A model generated the notes under the pieces. It did not search any database. It was not told where the DNA came from and was given only the letters and a program-made list of their open reading frames with translations. Of a DNA stretch of 64,000 bases, positions 8,616-19,784 are shown in pieces (position 1 is the first letter of the stretch; the number at the start of each line of letters is the position of its first letter). This stretch comes from Shewanella fodinae (GTDB lineage Bacteria > Pseudomonadota > Gammaproteobacteria > Enterobacterales > Shewanellaceae), in NCBI RefSeq assembly GCF_014651955.1, contig NZ_BMXW01000017.1, forward strand, positions 1 through 64,000, in the 5' to 3' direction. A program made the position numbers and the translations under genes.

Positions 8616-8640
8616 TTGCATTTAAAAAACAAAAATGCAA
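8616..8640. repeat. inverted repeat upstream of the TonB receptor
   Basis: TTGCATTT and AAATGCAA form a perfect eight-base inverted repeat with a nine-base A-rich spacer, ending 66 bases before the receptor start. Position and symmetry suggest an operator or a 5'-leader hairpin; no assignment is possible. Confidence 0.45.
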
Positions 8641-8706
8641 CAATTCTGACGCTGTAAAAACAAAAAAATAACCTTAATAATTTTGTCTAAGAAGGAAGAT
8701 ATAATA

Positions 8707-11655
8707 ATGAAAAGAGTTACATTTAGGAGGACGTTGGTCGCGGTCTCGGTATCCGCCTTTTTCGCGCTTAGTTTGCCTGCCTATTCCGCTAGTAATACAG
8801 ACGGTTCAATTCAAGGTTCGGTTGTAACGACTGCTGATGCACCGTTGAGTAATGCAACAATTACTATCAAAAGCAAAGACACGGGCTTGACTCGGACTAT
8901 AACAACGGACGAAAGTGGCAAATACCGTATTCCTCGCCTTCCGATCGGTAACTATACCGTTACTGTATCCGCGACAGGTTATAATGATAAAGTTACAGAC
9001 AATGTTTCAGTAACGATTGGTGGTAATGCCAACGTAACCTCAGTGATGAATCAGACTGGGATGGAACGCCTTTCTGTGGTTGGTAGTCGCGTTGCCGCAA
9101 TTGACACAACCTCCTCAGAATCGTCTCTCGTCATAAGTCAGGCAGATATTGAGCGTTTGCCAATGCCCAAAGACATCACTAGCGTGGCCCTATTGGCACC
9201 AGGTACTACTCGAGGCGATGATCGCTTTGGTAACTTTGCTTCCTTCGGTGGAGCATCAGTGGCGGAAAACGCCTTCTTTATTAATGGTCTTAATGTTACA
9301 AACTTCCGAAATGGTCTTGGTTTCTCCAATGTTCCATTTGATTTTTACGAGCAGTTTGAAGTGAAAACTGGTGGTTATGGTGCCGAATTTGGTCGTTCTA
9401 CTGGTGGCGTGGTTAACGCCGTAGTCAAGCGTGGAACTAATGATTGGCATTTTGGCAGTAACGTTTATTGGCGTCCAGATTCATTGTCAGAAAATTCACC
9501 AAACAGCTATCTGTCTAATGGTGATCTGTACATTGATAACGCTAACACCACTTATAACAAGATCGAAGGCAACGTCTATGCTTCAGGTCCTATAGTCAAA
9601 GACAAACTGTTCTTCTATGCGATGTATCAGCCACGAAGAATCACAAAAGATTCCATCACAGAAGAAGGTACGGCTAAACAGAAAAGTGCCTCAAACAACC
9701 CTTTCTGGGGCTTAAAACTGGACTGGAACATTGCGGAAAATCACACACTGGCATTTTTAGCTTTTTCTGACAAAAACAATGAAGATATTGACAGCTTCGC
9801 AGATATCGATGGCAGTTGGAACTATTTGTCAACCACGACCAATAAAACCGGTGGTGATAACTATGTTGCGACATACATAGGCCAACTGACAGATAGTTTT
9901 ACAACCAAACTGACCTATGGTGTAAACAAAGCTAACTCTTCGACCGTCAGCAATTCATCTGAACTGTGTAACCTTATTGTTGATACTCGAGATGTTGCGA
10001 CATCAACCTACCCAGGCTGCGCATCAACTGCTGACTATTTCTTGGAAGCTGGTAATGATCAACGCAAAGAGTTCCGCGCTGATTTTGAATGGACCATAAA
10101 TGATAGTCATACACTGGCCTTTGGTTATGACTTAGAAAAGAACAGTTCCTATTCTCAGCAGTTCTATTCAGGCCCAGGCGGTGTATATTGGTACTACTAT
10201 GATGTGGCCGACCCAACAGTTGGTACATCCTTACCTAATGGAGTCAAAACACCAGTAGGAGTCACTCAGTATGCCCGTAGTCGTGAACGTACAGTGGGCG
10301 GAAATTTTGAAACTGTATCCAAAGCCTTATACATCGAAGATACTTGGACAGTCACAGATACTGTCACCTTGAATCTGGGACTGCGTTGGGATTCTTTTAA
10401 TAATAAAAACGCTGAGGGTGCCTCTTTTGCAAAAATTGATAACATGATTGCTCCACGTATCGGTGCATCATGGGATATCAATGGTGATGGTGAATCAAAG
10501 CTGTTTGCTAACGTGGGACGTTATTATTTGCCAGTGGCCAGCAACACTAACGTACGATTATCTGGTAATGAATACGATGTAAGACGTTTTTACATACTGG
10601 AAGGTACTCAGGATGAAGTAATCAACGGTGTTACCGTTCCGACACCAATTCTCGGAGATCAAATTGGCCCAGATCAAGTAAATGCAGATGGGACAGTCCC
10701 TAATACTGATTCCATCGTAGACCAAAGCCTAGATCCAATGTACCAAGATGAGTACATCATCGGCTATCAGGCAATGCTCACCGAAGACTGGTCATGGGGT
10801 ATCAAAGCTACCCAGCGAAAACTGAATGGCGCCATTGATGACATGACGATTGATCATTGGATTAAGGCAACCTACGGTTATACCCCAACTTCCAACATAT
10901 ATGTATTGGGTAACCCTGGCGAAGACATGACCGTTAGTGTTGATACAACAGGTAACGGTGATTATGAAATGGTCACTATTCCAGGAGATGCACTTGGTTA
11001 CCCTAAAGCCAAACGTACCTATAATTCCATTGATCTGAACTTCACCCGCTCTTGGGCAGATGACTGGACTATGAGTGTTAACTACACATGGTCACAGAGC
11101 TACGGTAATACTGAAGGCCTAGTAAAATCAGATAATGCCCAGACTGATGCAGGTCTGACCCAAGACTTTGACTTTCCGGTATTGATGGAGGGCGCTGATG
11201 GTTATCTGCCAAATGATCGCCGTCATATGATAAAAGTATTTGGTGCATACTCAGTCACTGAAAACTTCACTGTGGGCGCTAATATTAGCGTTGAATCTGG
11301 CCGTCCGTTGAACAAGTTTGGTATTGGTAGCCCATCTGGTCTTCCATCTTATGGAGATACTTACTATACCCAAAATGCAGATGGCACCTACACTATGAAC
11401 AGCCGTGGGACTGCTGGTCGTACTGACTGGGTATATCGTGTGGATCTGTCAGCTTCTTATAACTGGAAAATCACTGATAACCTTGATGTACTGCTGAAGG
11501 CTAACGTATACAACGTGTTCAATTCTTCTGCTAGCATCCGTAAATACGAATTCTATGAACAGAGTGGCCCTGGTGATCTGAACCCATACTACGGTGCAAC
11601 CACCGCTTACCAAACGCCTCGTTACGTAGAATTTAGCGCCAGCGTGAAGTTCTAA
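8707..11655 (+). CDS. Oar-like TonB-dependent outer membrane receptor
   Basis: A 982-residue outer membrane protein. The signal peptide ends in LSLPAYSA. Residues about 30-110 form a carboxypeptidase-regulatory-like (CarboxypepD_reg) beta domain (GSIQGSVVTTADAPLSNATI). A TonB plug follows (about 115-250), with VAENAFFINGLNV and YGAEFGRSTGGVVNAVVKRG. The rest is a 22-strand-type barrel ending in the aromatic terminus RYVEFSASVKF. Such Oar-like receptors import unknown ligands, often peptides or glycans, with energy from TonB. The start is ATG 8707, eight bases after GAAGGAAG; the longer TTG frame at 8683 would contain that site. It is a single gene with its own terminator; two inverted repeats upstream suggest specific control. 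The substrate cannot be deduced. Confidence 0.9.
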   Translation: MKRVTFRRTLVAVSVSAFFALSLPAYSASNTDGSIQGSVVTTADAPLSNATITIKSKDTGLTRTITTDESGKYRIPRLPIGNYTVTVSATGYNDKVTDNVSVTIGGNANVTSVMNQTGMERLSVVGSRVAAIDTTSSESSLVISQADIERLPMPKDITSVALLAPGTTRGDDRFGNFASFGGASVAENAFFINGLNVTNFRNGLGFSNVPFDFYEQFEVKTGGYGAEFGRSTGGVVNAVVKRGTNDWHFGSNVYWRPDSLSENSPNSYLSNGDLYIDNANTTYNKIEGNVYASGPIVKDKLFFYAMYQPRRITKDSITEEGTAKQKSASNNPFWGLKLDWNIAENHTLAFLAFSDKNNEDIDSFADIDGSWNYLSTTTNKTGGDNYVATYIGQLTDSFTTKLTYGVNKANSSTVSNSSELCNLIVDTRDVATSTYPGCASTADYFLEAGNDQRKEFRADFEWTINDSHTLAFGYDLEKNSSYSQQFYSGPGGVYWYYYDVADPTVGTSLPNGVKTPVGVTQYARSRERTVGGNFETVSKALYIEDTWTVTDTVTLNLGLRWDSFNNKNAEGASFAKIDNMIAPRIGASWDINGDGESKLFANVGRYYLPVASNTNVRLSGNEYDVRRFYILEGTQDEVINGVTVPTPILGDQIGPDQVNADGTVPNTDSIVDQSLDPMYQDEYIIGYQAMLTEDWSWGIKATQRKLNGAIDDMTIDHWIKATYGYTPTSNIYVLGNPGEDMTVSVDTTGNGDYEMVTIPGDALGYPKAKRTYNSIDLNFTRSWADDWTMSVNYTWSQSYGNTEGLVKSDNAQTDAGLTQDFDFPVLMEGADGYLPNDRRHMIKVFGAYSVTENFTVGANISVESGRPLNKFGIGSPSGLPSYGDTYYTQNADGTYTMNSRGTAGRTDWVYRVDLSASYNWKITDNLDVLLKANVYNVFNSSASIRKYEFYEQSGPGDLNPYYGATTAYQTPRYVEFSASVKF

Positions 11656-11681
11656 ATAGCTATTGTATTGCTTCAGACGAG

Positions 11682-11702
11682 AACACCGCCATAGGCGGTG
11701 TT
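11682..11702 (+). terminator. hairpin after the TonB receptor gene
   Basis: AACACCGCC-ATA-GGCGGTGTT, a nine-pair stem 26 bases after the receptor stop codon. Only a weak T tract follows (CCTTGTGTT). The arms are the same sequence as those of the rplI terminator 40 bases further on. Confidence 0.6.
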
Positions 11703-11742
11703 CCTTGTGTTCAATAGTTGGAGGGGGGGAAGTTTACCCATA

Positions 11743-11772
11743 AAAAAACACCGCCATCAGGCGGTGTTTTTT
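11743..11772. terminator. bidirectional terminator, mainly for the rplI operon
   Basis: AAAAAACACCGCC-ATCA-GGCGGTGTTTTTT gives a 13-pair stem with T runs on both strands. It lies 13 bases beyond the rplI stop on the minus strand and also backs up the weaker hairpin of the convergent receptor gene. Confidence 0.85.
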
Positions 11773-11785
11773 CGTCAAAGACCGA

Positions 11786-12238
11786 TTATGCTTCAGCTAC
11801 GATAGTAACTTTAACAACCGCTTTAACTTCGGAGTGCAACTGCACTTCAACTTCGAAGTCACCAGTAGAACGCAGAGCGCCCAGTGGTAAACGCACTTCG
11901 GATTTAGCCAGTTCAACACCTGCAGCAGTTACGGCATCAGCGATATCACGAGTACCAACTGAACCGAACAGTTTACCTTCATCACCAGCTTTAGAAGCAA
12001 TAACTACTGCTTCCAGTGCTGCAATCTTTTCAGCACGAGCATTGGCAGTTGCCAGTTCGGCAGCCACTTTAGCTTCCAGTTCAGCACGGCGAGCTTCGAA
12101 AACTTTGACGTTTTCATCGTTTGCAACAACTGCTTTGCCCTGCGGCAACAGATAGTTGCGAGCATAGCCAGCTTTTACAGAAACCTGGTCACCCAGGTTG
12201 CCCAGATTGGCAATTTTATCAAGCAGAATAACGTTCAT
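11786..12238 (-). CDS. rplI: 50S ribosomal protein L9
   Basis: A 150-residue large-subunit protein binding 23S rRNA near the base of the L1 stalk. It has the family N-terminus [19 protein letters not shown], the [14 protein letters not shown] motif, a long connecting helix and a C-terminal domain. The start is ATG 12238, six bases after GAGGAA; a TTG two codons upstream is not credible. It is the last gene of rpsF-priB-rpsR-rplI. Confidence 0.98.
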   Translation of the reverse strand: MNVILLDKIANLGNLGDQVSVKAGYARNYLLPQGKAVVANDENVKVFEARRAELEAKVAAELATANARAEKIAALEAVVIASKAGDEGKLFGSVGTRDIADAVTAAGVELAKSEVRLPLGALRSTGDFEVEVQLHSEVKAVVKVTIVAEA

Positions 12239-12276
12239 TATCAATTCCTCTCAATTCGATTTGGATCAATGCCAGC

Positions 12277-12516
<240 letters not shown>

Positions 12517-12822
12517 CTAAATTTTCAATTCGACATTTTCGGCGTGTAACACCAGTCTACTTTGGCCATTGCGACTCTGTTGTAGAGTCAGAAAGCCGCT
12601 GACCTGGATATCCACACCTGCTTTCAGCTCATCTGTAACGCTTTCAAAGCGTTCACCACTCAATACCACTTGCAGTACACAGTAGACGTTTCTTGGCAGT
12701 TCTGCGTCGAAACGCTGTGACCTGTGTTCCAGTTGAATTACCGTGTGTTCGATGCCTGCCGGGCTTTTAAAGCGTCGACAACGCAGAATCTTTCCGGATA
12801 ATTCCAGATGGTTGGTGGTCAC
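12517..12822 (-). CDS. priB: primosomal replication protein N (PriB)
   Basis: A 101-residue single-stranded-DNA-binding OB-fold protein of the PriA-dependent replication restart pathway. Recognisable features are NHLELSGKILRCRRFKSPAG, the HTVIQLEHRS strand and the C-terminal HAENVELKI. It starts with GTG at 12822, eight bases after the rpsF stop, so it should be translated by coupling from rpsF. The gene order is conserved in gammaproteobacteria. Confidence 0.95.
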   Translation of the reverse strand: MTTNHLELSGKILRCRRFKSPAGIEHTVIQLEHRSQRFDAELPRNVYCVLQVVLSGERFESVTDELKAGVDIQVSGFLTLQQSRNGQSRLVLHAENVELKI

Positions 12823-12830
12823 AGAAAAAC

Positions 12831-13247
12831 TTACTCAGCAATCTCTTCAGCGTTTTCTTCTTCGAACTCAGCAGAATCTTCGTCAACAGCTCTGTCGCTG
12901 TTGGCAGCGCGACGTGAGTCACGTTCATCTTTTGCTTTGGCCATTGGAGAAACTTCGGTGATGGCAGTTTTGGTGCGCATAACCAGACTACGCAGAACAG
13001 CGTCGTTGAAACGGAAAGCAGTTTCCAGCTCTTCGATAGACTCTGCAGTAGCTTCTACGTTCAGCAGAACATAGTGAGCTTTGTGCAGGTCCTGAATAGG
13101 ATATGCCAGTTGGCGACGGCCCCAGTCTTCCAGGCGGTGGATCTTGCCGCCTACAGCGGTGATAGCACCGGTGTAACGCTCGATCATGCCAGGAACCTGT
13201 TCACTCTGATCGGGGTGAACTAAAAATACGATTTCGTAATGACGCAT
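12831..13247 (-). CDS. rpsF: 30S ribosomal protein S6
   Basis: A 138-residue protein with the S6 core ([18 protein letters not shown], then [13 protein letters not shown]) that pairs with S18 on 16S rRNA. The C-terminus is an acidic tail ([17 protein letters not shown]); in enterobacteria the S6 tail is extended further by RimK-added glutamates. It is the first gene of the operon; AAGGAGC stands five bases before the ATG. Confidence 0.97.
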   Translation of the reverse strand: MRHYEIVFLVHPDQSEQVPGMIERYTGAITAVGGKIHRLEDWGRRQLAYPIQDLHKAHYVLLNVEATAESIEELETAFRFNDAVLRSLVMRTKTAITEVSPMAKAKDERDSRRAANSDRAVDEDSAEFEEENAEEIAE

Positions 13248-13450
13248 TTATTGCTCCTTACGGTTATTTAGCCTCTTTGTGGCTCAGTCAAACCCCTACG
13301 AGGCAAGGAACGAAAGTAAAGTGACTGATTTAGGCGCGAAATGGTACATAAAGGGGAACATAAACTCAAGCAATAACTTTGCCTGTAGACAGTCTGCAGT
13401 TATTATGTGACGCTGATTTGCAGCAGTAACAGCATAAAGACCCGAACACA

Positions 13451-14194
13451 ATGACAAGATTATCTCTACTGGCGCTTTTTTGCTTTTTGTCATCGCCGGC
13501 CTGGGCTCTGGTTCCTCCAGATTATCGTGAGCCCCCAAATAACTTTACCGCCGAAATCGAAGCTGGTTTCCAACTCAATACGGGTAACACCGATTCTACC
13601 AGTTTCAACGGTCGTACCAAACTGGTGTATGACACCAGCAAAACCACGCAAGAAGGTACCTTCAAAGCGTATTATGCCGCTGATTCCGAAAATACCACCG
13701 CTGAAAAATATGACCTGCAGCTACAGTCCAACTATAAGCTCAAGCAAGGCTATGTCTTTGGACGAGGGGAATTCGTCTGGGACAAATTCGGCAGTTACAC
13801 CGATATTTATACAATTTCCAGTGGTTACGGTTTTGATGCCGTCAGTACTGGCAGAACCAAGCTGAGTTTGGAAGTCGGTCCTGGTTATCGTTATAACTTA
13901 CCCATAGCCACTGATGATGAGCCCGATCCCTCGTCAGAAACCGATGTCATTTTGCGTACCGCTGCCAGATTTGAACAAAAAATCCACGAATACACCACGT
14001 TCAATGCTGATCTCACTGCAGAAATTGGTGAGAACAACAACACTGTGACGCTGGATATGGGTTATAAGAACACCCTCTTTCAAGACTGGGCGTTTAAAGT
14101 CGGTTTCTACGTTAAATATACTGAAATCGTGCCAGAAGGTAGCCAGCAGACAGACACCATTACTACCTTTAACCTGCTTTACACCTTTCAGTAA
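13451..14194 (+). CDS. DUF481-family outer membrane protein
   Basis: A 247-residue protein with signal peptide (cleavage after SSPAWA). The mature part is a repeated amphipathic beta pattern typical of DUF481/YdiY-like barrels: EIEAGFQLNTGNTDSTSFNG opens the domain, SLEVGPGYRYN lies in the middle and the chain ends in the aromatic residue of FNLLYTFQ. Members are often described as salt-induced outer membrane proteins, but the biochemical role is not known. It is a single gene, divergent from the rpsF operon, with a hairpin terminator immediately after. Confidence 0.85.
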   Translation: MTRLSLLALFCFLSSPAWALVPPDYREPPNNFTAEIEAGFQLNTGNTDSTSFNGRTKLVYDTSKTTQEGTFKAYYAADSENTTAEKYDLQLQSNYKLKQGYVFGRGEFVWDKFGSYTDIYTISSGYGFDAVSTGRTKLSLEVGPGYRYNLPIATDDEPDPSSETDVILRTAARFEQKIHEYTTFNADLTAEIGENNNTVTLDMGYKNTLFQDWAFKVGFYVKYTEIVPEGSQQTDTITTFNLLYTFQ

Positions 14195-14199
14195 AAACA

Positions 14200-14223
14200 A
14201 AGGGATGGTTTTCACCATCCCTT
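14200..14223. terminator. bidirectional terminator between the DUF481 gene and rlmB
   Basis: AAGGGATGGT-TTTC-ACCATCCCTT is a perfect ten-pair stem between two convergent genes, 5 bases after the DUF481 stop and 22 bases after the rlmB stop on the other strand. T-rich flanks are short. Confidence 0.65.
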
Positions 14224-14245
14224 ATTATGCTCACAAAGTATTGTC

Positions 14246-14986
14246 TCAGGCTTGCCGTTGGCGTACAGCCTCAAACAGACAGATGCCCGTTGCCACTGAA
14301 ACATTAAGACTGGAAACACTGCCGGCCATGGGAATAGAAATGAGAGTGTCACACCCCTCGCGACTCAAACGCCGCAGTCCTTTTTCCTCAGCCCCCATAG
14401 CGATTGCCAGCGGTCCACACAGATTAGCCTGATATAAGGTGCTGTCAGCTTCACCTGCGGTTCCCACAATCCAAATACCTCGCTCCTGCAACTGCTTCAT
14501 GGTGCGCGCAAGGTTGGTTACTTGAAATAAAGGGACTGTTTCTGCCGCGCCGCAGGCCACTTTACTCACCGAGGCTGTAAGCCCGGCCGAGTTATCTTTG
14601 GGCACAATCACACCGTGCACACCGGCAGCATCGGCATTACGTAAGCAGGCACCCAAATTGTGCGGATCTGTCACACCATCCAGGATGAGTAGAAATGGCG
14701 TGTCTGTCTTATCTAGTAACGCTTCTAGATCATTCTCAGTCAGTATTTTGGCCGAACGAACGCGTACCACAATGCCCTGGTGCTGAGTGCTTTCCGCTTT
14801 CTCGTCCAGCGTTTTACGGGCAGCCATCTGTGGTTTAATGCCGATAGTATCCGCTAATGCCAACAATGGACGGATACGTTCATCCTGACGGCCATTAAGT
14901 AGCCACATTTCCAGTACCCGTTCAGGGGAATGTTCAAACAAAGAGGTTACGGCATGAATGCCAAACACCAGTTCCGGTTTCTTCAT
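14246..14986 (-). CDS. rlmB: 23S rRNA (guanosine-2251-2'-O)-methyltransferase RlmB
   Basis: A 246-residue SPOUT-class methyltransferase modifying G2251 in the peptidyl-transferase P loop of 23S rRNA. The N-terminal substrate-binding domain ([20 protein letters not shown]) precedes the knotted catalytic domain with [30 protein letters not shown] and the cofactor-loop motif [15 protein letters not shown]. It starts three bases after rnr, the typical pair. Confidence 0.97.
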   Translation of the reverse strand: MKKPELVFGIHAVTSLFEHSPERVLEMWLLNGRQDERIRPLLALADTIGIKPQMAARKTLDEKAESTQHQGIVVRVRSAKILTENDLEALLDKTDTPFLLILDGVTDPHNLGACLRNADAAGVHGVIVPKDNSAGLTASVSKVACGAAETVPLFQVTNLARTMKQLQERGIWIVGTAGEADSTLYQANLCGPLAIAMGAEEKGLRRLSREGCDTLISIPMAGSVSSLNVSVATGICLFEAVRQRQA

Positions 14987-14989
14987 ACT

Positions 14990-17377
14990 TTATTTCTTTC
15001 TCTTGGGCCGTTTCACAGCCTTACTTTTTTCAGTCTTAGCAGGCTTTTTAGCAGCTACCTTATCGGTACTTTTATTGCGCTTATCCCTGCTTTTAGCGCG
15101 ACCTTTGTTGGCCGCGAGTTTGGCACCTTCACGGTTGACACGTTCGCGTGCGGTCAGTGGTCGGCTAGCACTGCGGCTGTGTCCACGGCTGCGCTGTCCC
15201 ATATCATCCACCATCAACAGATCAATCTGGCGATCGTCAAGATTCACCGCAGCCACTTTGACCGTTACTGGATCGCCAATTTGGTAGACTTTGCCAGTAT
15301 GCTCACCGATCAGGCGCTGCCGCAACGGATCATATTGATAGTAGTCACTCCCCAGCGTTGAGATATGCACCAGCCCATCAATGAACAGATCTTTCAGCCG
15401 CACAAACAAGCCAAAGCTTGTGACCGAGGCCACCACGGCTTCAAATACGTCTCCAACATGATCCTGCATAAACTCGCACTTGAGCCAGTCGGCAACATCG
15501 CGGGTTGCTTCATCTGCGCGGCGCTCGGTATTGGAGCATTCTTCCCCGAGGAGATCCAACTCTTCCAACTGATAATTGTAACCGCCATCTGGCGTCCACT
15601 TATCCTGCACATCTGCCTCAGTTTTGGCTAACAGATAGCGGATAACACGATGCAACACCAGATCAGGATAACGGCGGATAGGCGACGTAAAATGGGCATA
15701 CTCTTCCAACGCTAGACCAAAATGGCCTTCATTATCTGGGGTGTAGATGGCCTGGCGCATTGAGCGCAGCAACATCACCTGGATAAGTTGTGCGTCAGGT
15801 CGTTCTCGCACCTGCTCCATCAACGCCTGATAATCAGCAGGTTGGGGTTCCAGTCCACCATTGAGCTTCAAACCGCGTTCAGCCAGAAACTCCTTGAACT
15901 GCGTCAGCTTCTGCTCCGATGGTGCTTCATGTACCCGGTACAACGTATGACCTTTATGTTTTTTGACAAATTTAGCCGCCGCCACATTGGCCATGATCAT
16001 GCATTCTTCAATGATCTTATGCGCCTCATTGCGCACCCGCGGCACAATCCGGTCTATCTTGCGCTGCGCATTGAAGATGAATTGCGTTTCTTCAGTCTCA
16101 AAACCAATAGCACCACGCTCTTGCCGTTGCTGCTCTAGCGTCCGGTAAAGCTCCTGCAACACCTGTAGATGCGGATATAGTTCGCGATACTGTTCAGGAA
16201 CATGACCGCTCTCCAGCATGTCAGCGACGACTGTATATGTAAAACGGGCATGGGAATGCATGACTGCTGGATAAAATTTATAGCTAGAGAGTTTGCCGCT
16301 GGCAGCGATAGTCATCTCTGCAACCATACACAGCCGGTCTACGCCTGGATTGAGGGAACATAGTCCGTTAGAGAGCTTTTCCGGTAACATTGGGATCACT
16401 TGCGACGGGAAGTAAACCGAGTTACCGCGAGATCGCGCTTCAATATCCAGCACCGATTCGCTACGTACATAATAGCTTACGTCAGCAATCGCGACCCACA
16501 ACCGCCAGCCACCACCACGTTTACGCTCTGCATATACGGCATCATCAAAGTCACGGGCATCTTCACCGTCGATGGTGACCAAAGGCAACTGGCGCAAATC
16601 AACGCGTCCGGCTTTATCGGTGTCCAGGACTTCATCCGGGATTTTACGCAACCGCTTCTCAATGGCCGCCGACCAAGTGTGGGGCAAATCGTAATTACGT
16701 AAGGCAATTTCGATTTCCATACCTGGCGCCATATCCTTACCCAATACTTCGGTAATTTTACCGGCCGCTTTCACATAACGGCCAGGACGGCGGGTTAGTT
16801 CGACCACCACTACATCATTTTCTCTGGCACCATTGCGGTCAGCGTTATCGATCAAGATTTCCTGGGTGATGCGTTTGTCATCAGCGACCACAAATCCCAT
16901 GCCGCAATCCAGATGAAACCGCCCAACCAAAGGCGCAGCGCGTTCTTCTAACAGGCGGACAATCCGCGCTTCAGTACGACCATGTCCGCCAGCTTTTTGT
17001 GCTAATACCCGATCACCATGAAAATACTTGAGCATATCGCCATGATGAATATAGAGATCTTCTCCAGCTTCATCAGGATGGAAGAAGCCATAGCCATCTT
17101 TGTGACCTATGATGGTGCCAGCGATCAAATCCATCCGTTCCGGCAACCCATAACATTGACCACGGGTAAACACTATCTGTCCATCACGTTCCATGGCGCG
17201 CAAACGGCGACGCAGCGCTTCTTGCTGTTCTTCGTCGTGAATATCCAGAGCTTCGGCAATATGGTCGCGGTTCAGGGGGGACGGCTGGCTTTTCAGGTAA
17301 TCCAGAATAAATTCCCGACTGGGAATGGGTTTCTCGTATTTCTGCTGTTCTCTCTCAAAATGAGGATCTTTAATCAT
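14990..17377 (-). CDS. rnr: ribonuclease R
   Basis: A 795-residue processive 3'-5' exoribonuclease that degrades structured RNA. It contains an N-terminal winged helix ([20 protein letters not shown]), two cold-shock domains, and the RNB catalytic domain with the metal-binding aspartates of [13 protein letters not shown]. An S1 domain follows near residue 640 ([20 protein letters not shown]), then a Lys-rich C-terminal tail. Length and order are those of the family. It lies upstream of rlmB and downstream of motX on the same strand. Confidence 0.97.
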   Translation of the reverse strand: MIKDPHFEREQQKYEKPIPSREFILDYLKSQPSPLNRDHIAEALDIHDEEQQEALRRRLRAMERDGQIVFTRGQCYGLPERMDLIAGTIIGHKDGYGFFHPDEAGEDLYIHHGDMLKYFHGDRVLAQKAGGHGRTEARIVRLLEERAAPLVGRFHLDCGMGFVVADDKRITQEILIDNADRNGARENDVVVVELTRRPGRYVKAAGKITEVLGKDMAPGMEIEIALRNYDLPHTWSAAIEKRLRKIPDEVLDTDKAGRVDLRQLPLVTIDGEDARDFDDAVYAERKRGGGWRLWVAIADVSYYVRSESVLDIEARSRGNSVYFPSQVIPMLPEKLSNGLCSLNPGVDRLCMVAEMTIAASGKLSSYKFYPAVMHSHARFTYTVVADMLESGHVPEQYRELYPHLQVLQELYRTLEQQRQERGAIGFETEETQFIFNAQRKIDRIVPRVRNEAHKIIEECMIMANVAAAKFVKKHKGHTLYRVHEAPSEQKLTQFKEFLAERGLKLNGGLEPQPADYQALMEQVRERPDAQLIQVMLLRSMRQAIYTPDNEGHFGLALEEYAHFTSPIRRYPDLVLHRVIRYLLAKTEADVQDKWTPDGGYNYQLEELDLLGEECSNTERRADEATRDVADWLKCEFMQDHVGDVFEAVVASVTSFGLFVRLKDLFIDGLVHISTLGSDYYQYDPLRQRLIGEHTGKVYQIGDPVTVKVAAVNLDDRQIDLLMVDDMGQRSRGHSRSASRPLTARERVNREGAKLAANKGRAKSRDKRNKSTDKVAAKKPAKTEKSKAVKRPKRKK

Positions 17378-17409
17378 TCAAATTCCATCAGTTAGTTAAC
17401 CACGGCTAC

Positions 17410-18024
17410 TCATCTGTGTACCGTGGCCTTTTTCGCTTGTTCTAATTGACTGGCGGGTAACTTACCCGCCAGTTTCGCCAGTAAGACACTGGCCTGTTCT
17501 TGGGTTTTGGTATCATTGAACGTCTGGTTATAGAGCCAATGATAAGCCATCATGTAATCACGTGGGCTGCCATACCCTTCGCCAAATAACTTCACCAGCA
17601 TCATTTGTGCGGGCAAATCACCATTAGCAGCCGCAGGATAAACATACTGCACTGCCCGCTGTTTATCTTTCATCAAAAACTTGCCTTGCGCATAGTATTC
17701 CGCAAGCCGAACCATTGCCTCGGCACTGCCCTGATCCGCAGCGGCCCGCAGTTGTTGGATACCACTAGCGGGATCGGCCTTGACGCAAACACCGTAATTA
17801 AGCATTTCTCCCCACAAATACTGATACAGTGGCTCTTTCAATACATCTGCATGTGCTTCAATATCCTGCACAATTTGGCAGTTATCGGCTTTTATCTGTT
17901 GCAGATAGGTATGGCTGCGGATCATTTTCAGCAATTGTGCCTGTGAGTAGATATCTACCGCTTTTTGCTCCGCCATCAAGGGCGCCGCTATCAGCAGGGA
18001 TAACATCAGTATCAGTCGCAACAT
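17410..18024 (-). CDS. motX: sodium-type flagellar motor protein MotX
   Basis: A 204-residue periplasmic protein with signal peptide (cleavage after APLMA). MotX and MotY form the T ring that recruits the PomA/PomB sodium stator in Vibrio and Shewanella polar flagella. The family pattern is clear: VDIYSQAQLLKMIRSHTYLQ, the Cys in IKADNCQIVQDI, YLWGEMLNYGVCV, then Sel1-type repeats (AADQGSAEAMVRLAEYYAQG) and GYGSPRDYMMAYHWLYN. The position between rnr and purA is the same as in Vibrio. A sigma28-like promoter lies just upstream. Confidence 0.88.
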   Translation of the reverse strand: MLRLILMLSLLIAAPLMAEQKAVDIYSQAQLLKMIRSHTYLQQIKADNCQIVQDIEAHADVLKEPLYQYLWGEMLNYGVCVKADPASGIQQLRAAADQGSAEAMVRLAEYYAQGKFLMKDKQRAVQYVYPAAANGDLPAQMMLVKLFGEGYGSPRDYMMAYHWLYNQTFNDTKTQEQASVLLAKLAGKLPASQLEQAKKATVHR

Positions 18025-18057
18025 AAAGCTTTTCCGAGACAGTTAAAGACATAAGGA

Positions 18058-18085
18058 TCATCGGCAGTATAACGCAATTCTGAAG
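18058..18085 (-). promoter_or_regulatory. candidate sigma28 (FliA) promoter of motX
   Basis: The minus strand reads CTTCAG, 14 bases, then GCCGATGA, against the flagellar sigma28 pattern CTAAAG-N14-GCCGATAA. Seven of eight -10 bases and four of six -35 bases match. The start of transcription would lie about 27 bases before the motX ATG. Late flagellar control of motX is known in Vibrio. Confidence 0.55.
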
Positions 18086-18112
18086 GGATGCTGCAAGTTC
18101 ATACATTGTAAA

Positions 18113-18134
18113 AAAGGCCGCTTAGGCGGCCTTT
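18113..18134 (-). terminator. terminator of purA
   Basis: AAAGGCCGC-TTAG-GCGGCCTTT forms a nine-pair stem followed on the minus strand by a T run, 8 bases after the purA stop codon. It separates purA from motX, so motX needs its own promoter. Confidence 0.85.
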
Positions 18135-18142
18135 GGAGTAAC

Positions 18143-19474
<1,332 letters not shown>

Positions 19475-19506
19475 CTAACAGATTTTGACCGGTGAAGGGC
19501 AAGAGT

Positions 19507-19695
19507 TTACGAAAAAATAATCAGTATTGCTGCGCCAGCTAACACTAATGCGGCCCCGAGACGTTGCATGCTGCTTGCTGGCATTGAGGCTATCTGCTGC
19601 AGATATTGGCGCCAACGGTTAGGGAATAGAAGCGGCCCCAAACCTTCAAACAACAACACTATGCCCAATGCCGTTAACCAAAGATGCCATCCCAT
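19507..19695 (-). CDS. DUF2065 (YjeT-like) inner membrane protein
   Basis: A 62-residue protein with two hydrophobic helices (residues 3-22 and 44-61) and the family motif LFEGLGPLLFPNRWRQYLQQ between them. YjeT/DUF2065 genes regularly precede purA after hflC; the function is not known. Here hflC is not next to it. It starts 65 bases upstream of purA's initiation region and shares its strand. Confidence 0.85.
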   Translation of the reverse strand: MGWHLWLTALGIVLLFEGLGPLLFPNRWRQYLQQIASMPASSMQRLGAALVLAGAAILIIFS

Positions 19696-19740
19696 TATTT
19701 ATGCCCTGAATTGTTTAACTATCGGTTCATTCTGCCATAA

Positions 19741-19766
19741 AAAAACCCGGCTGATGCCGGGTTTTT
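19741..19766 (-). terminator. terminator of the rplM-rpsI operon
   Basis: AAAAACCCGGC-TGAT-GCCGGGTTTTT, an 11-pair stem with T run on the minus strand, 18 bases after the rpsI stop. Confidence 0.88.
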
Positions 19767-19784
19767 GCAAACATAAAAGCGATA

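Larger units (their letters stand above)
8263..8706. other. divergent control region between dnaB and the TonB receptor gene
   Basis: About 440 AT-rich bases with no gene. It must hold the promoters of the divergent dnaB (minus) and TonB receptor (plus) genes. Two perfect inverted repeats, listed separately, lie 67-180 bases before the receptor start. I could not pick a single convincing -35/-10 pair. Confidence 0.6.

Noticed and set aside
11718..12155. 145-codon plus-strand frame opposite rplI
   Set aside because: It is Ser/Ala/Thr-rich as expected for the antisense of a Lys/Glu/Ala-rich gene and begins inside the terminator; rplI is certain.
13265..13291. sigma70 promoter TTGACT-N15-TAAATA for rpsF
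   Set aside because: Spacing of 15 bases is short and the start point would fall almost on the ribosome binding site.
17400..17426. Hairpin CCACGG...CCGTGG across the motX stop codon
   Set aside because: Six pairs with a 15-base loop and no proper T run on the minus strand; too weak to call a terminator.
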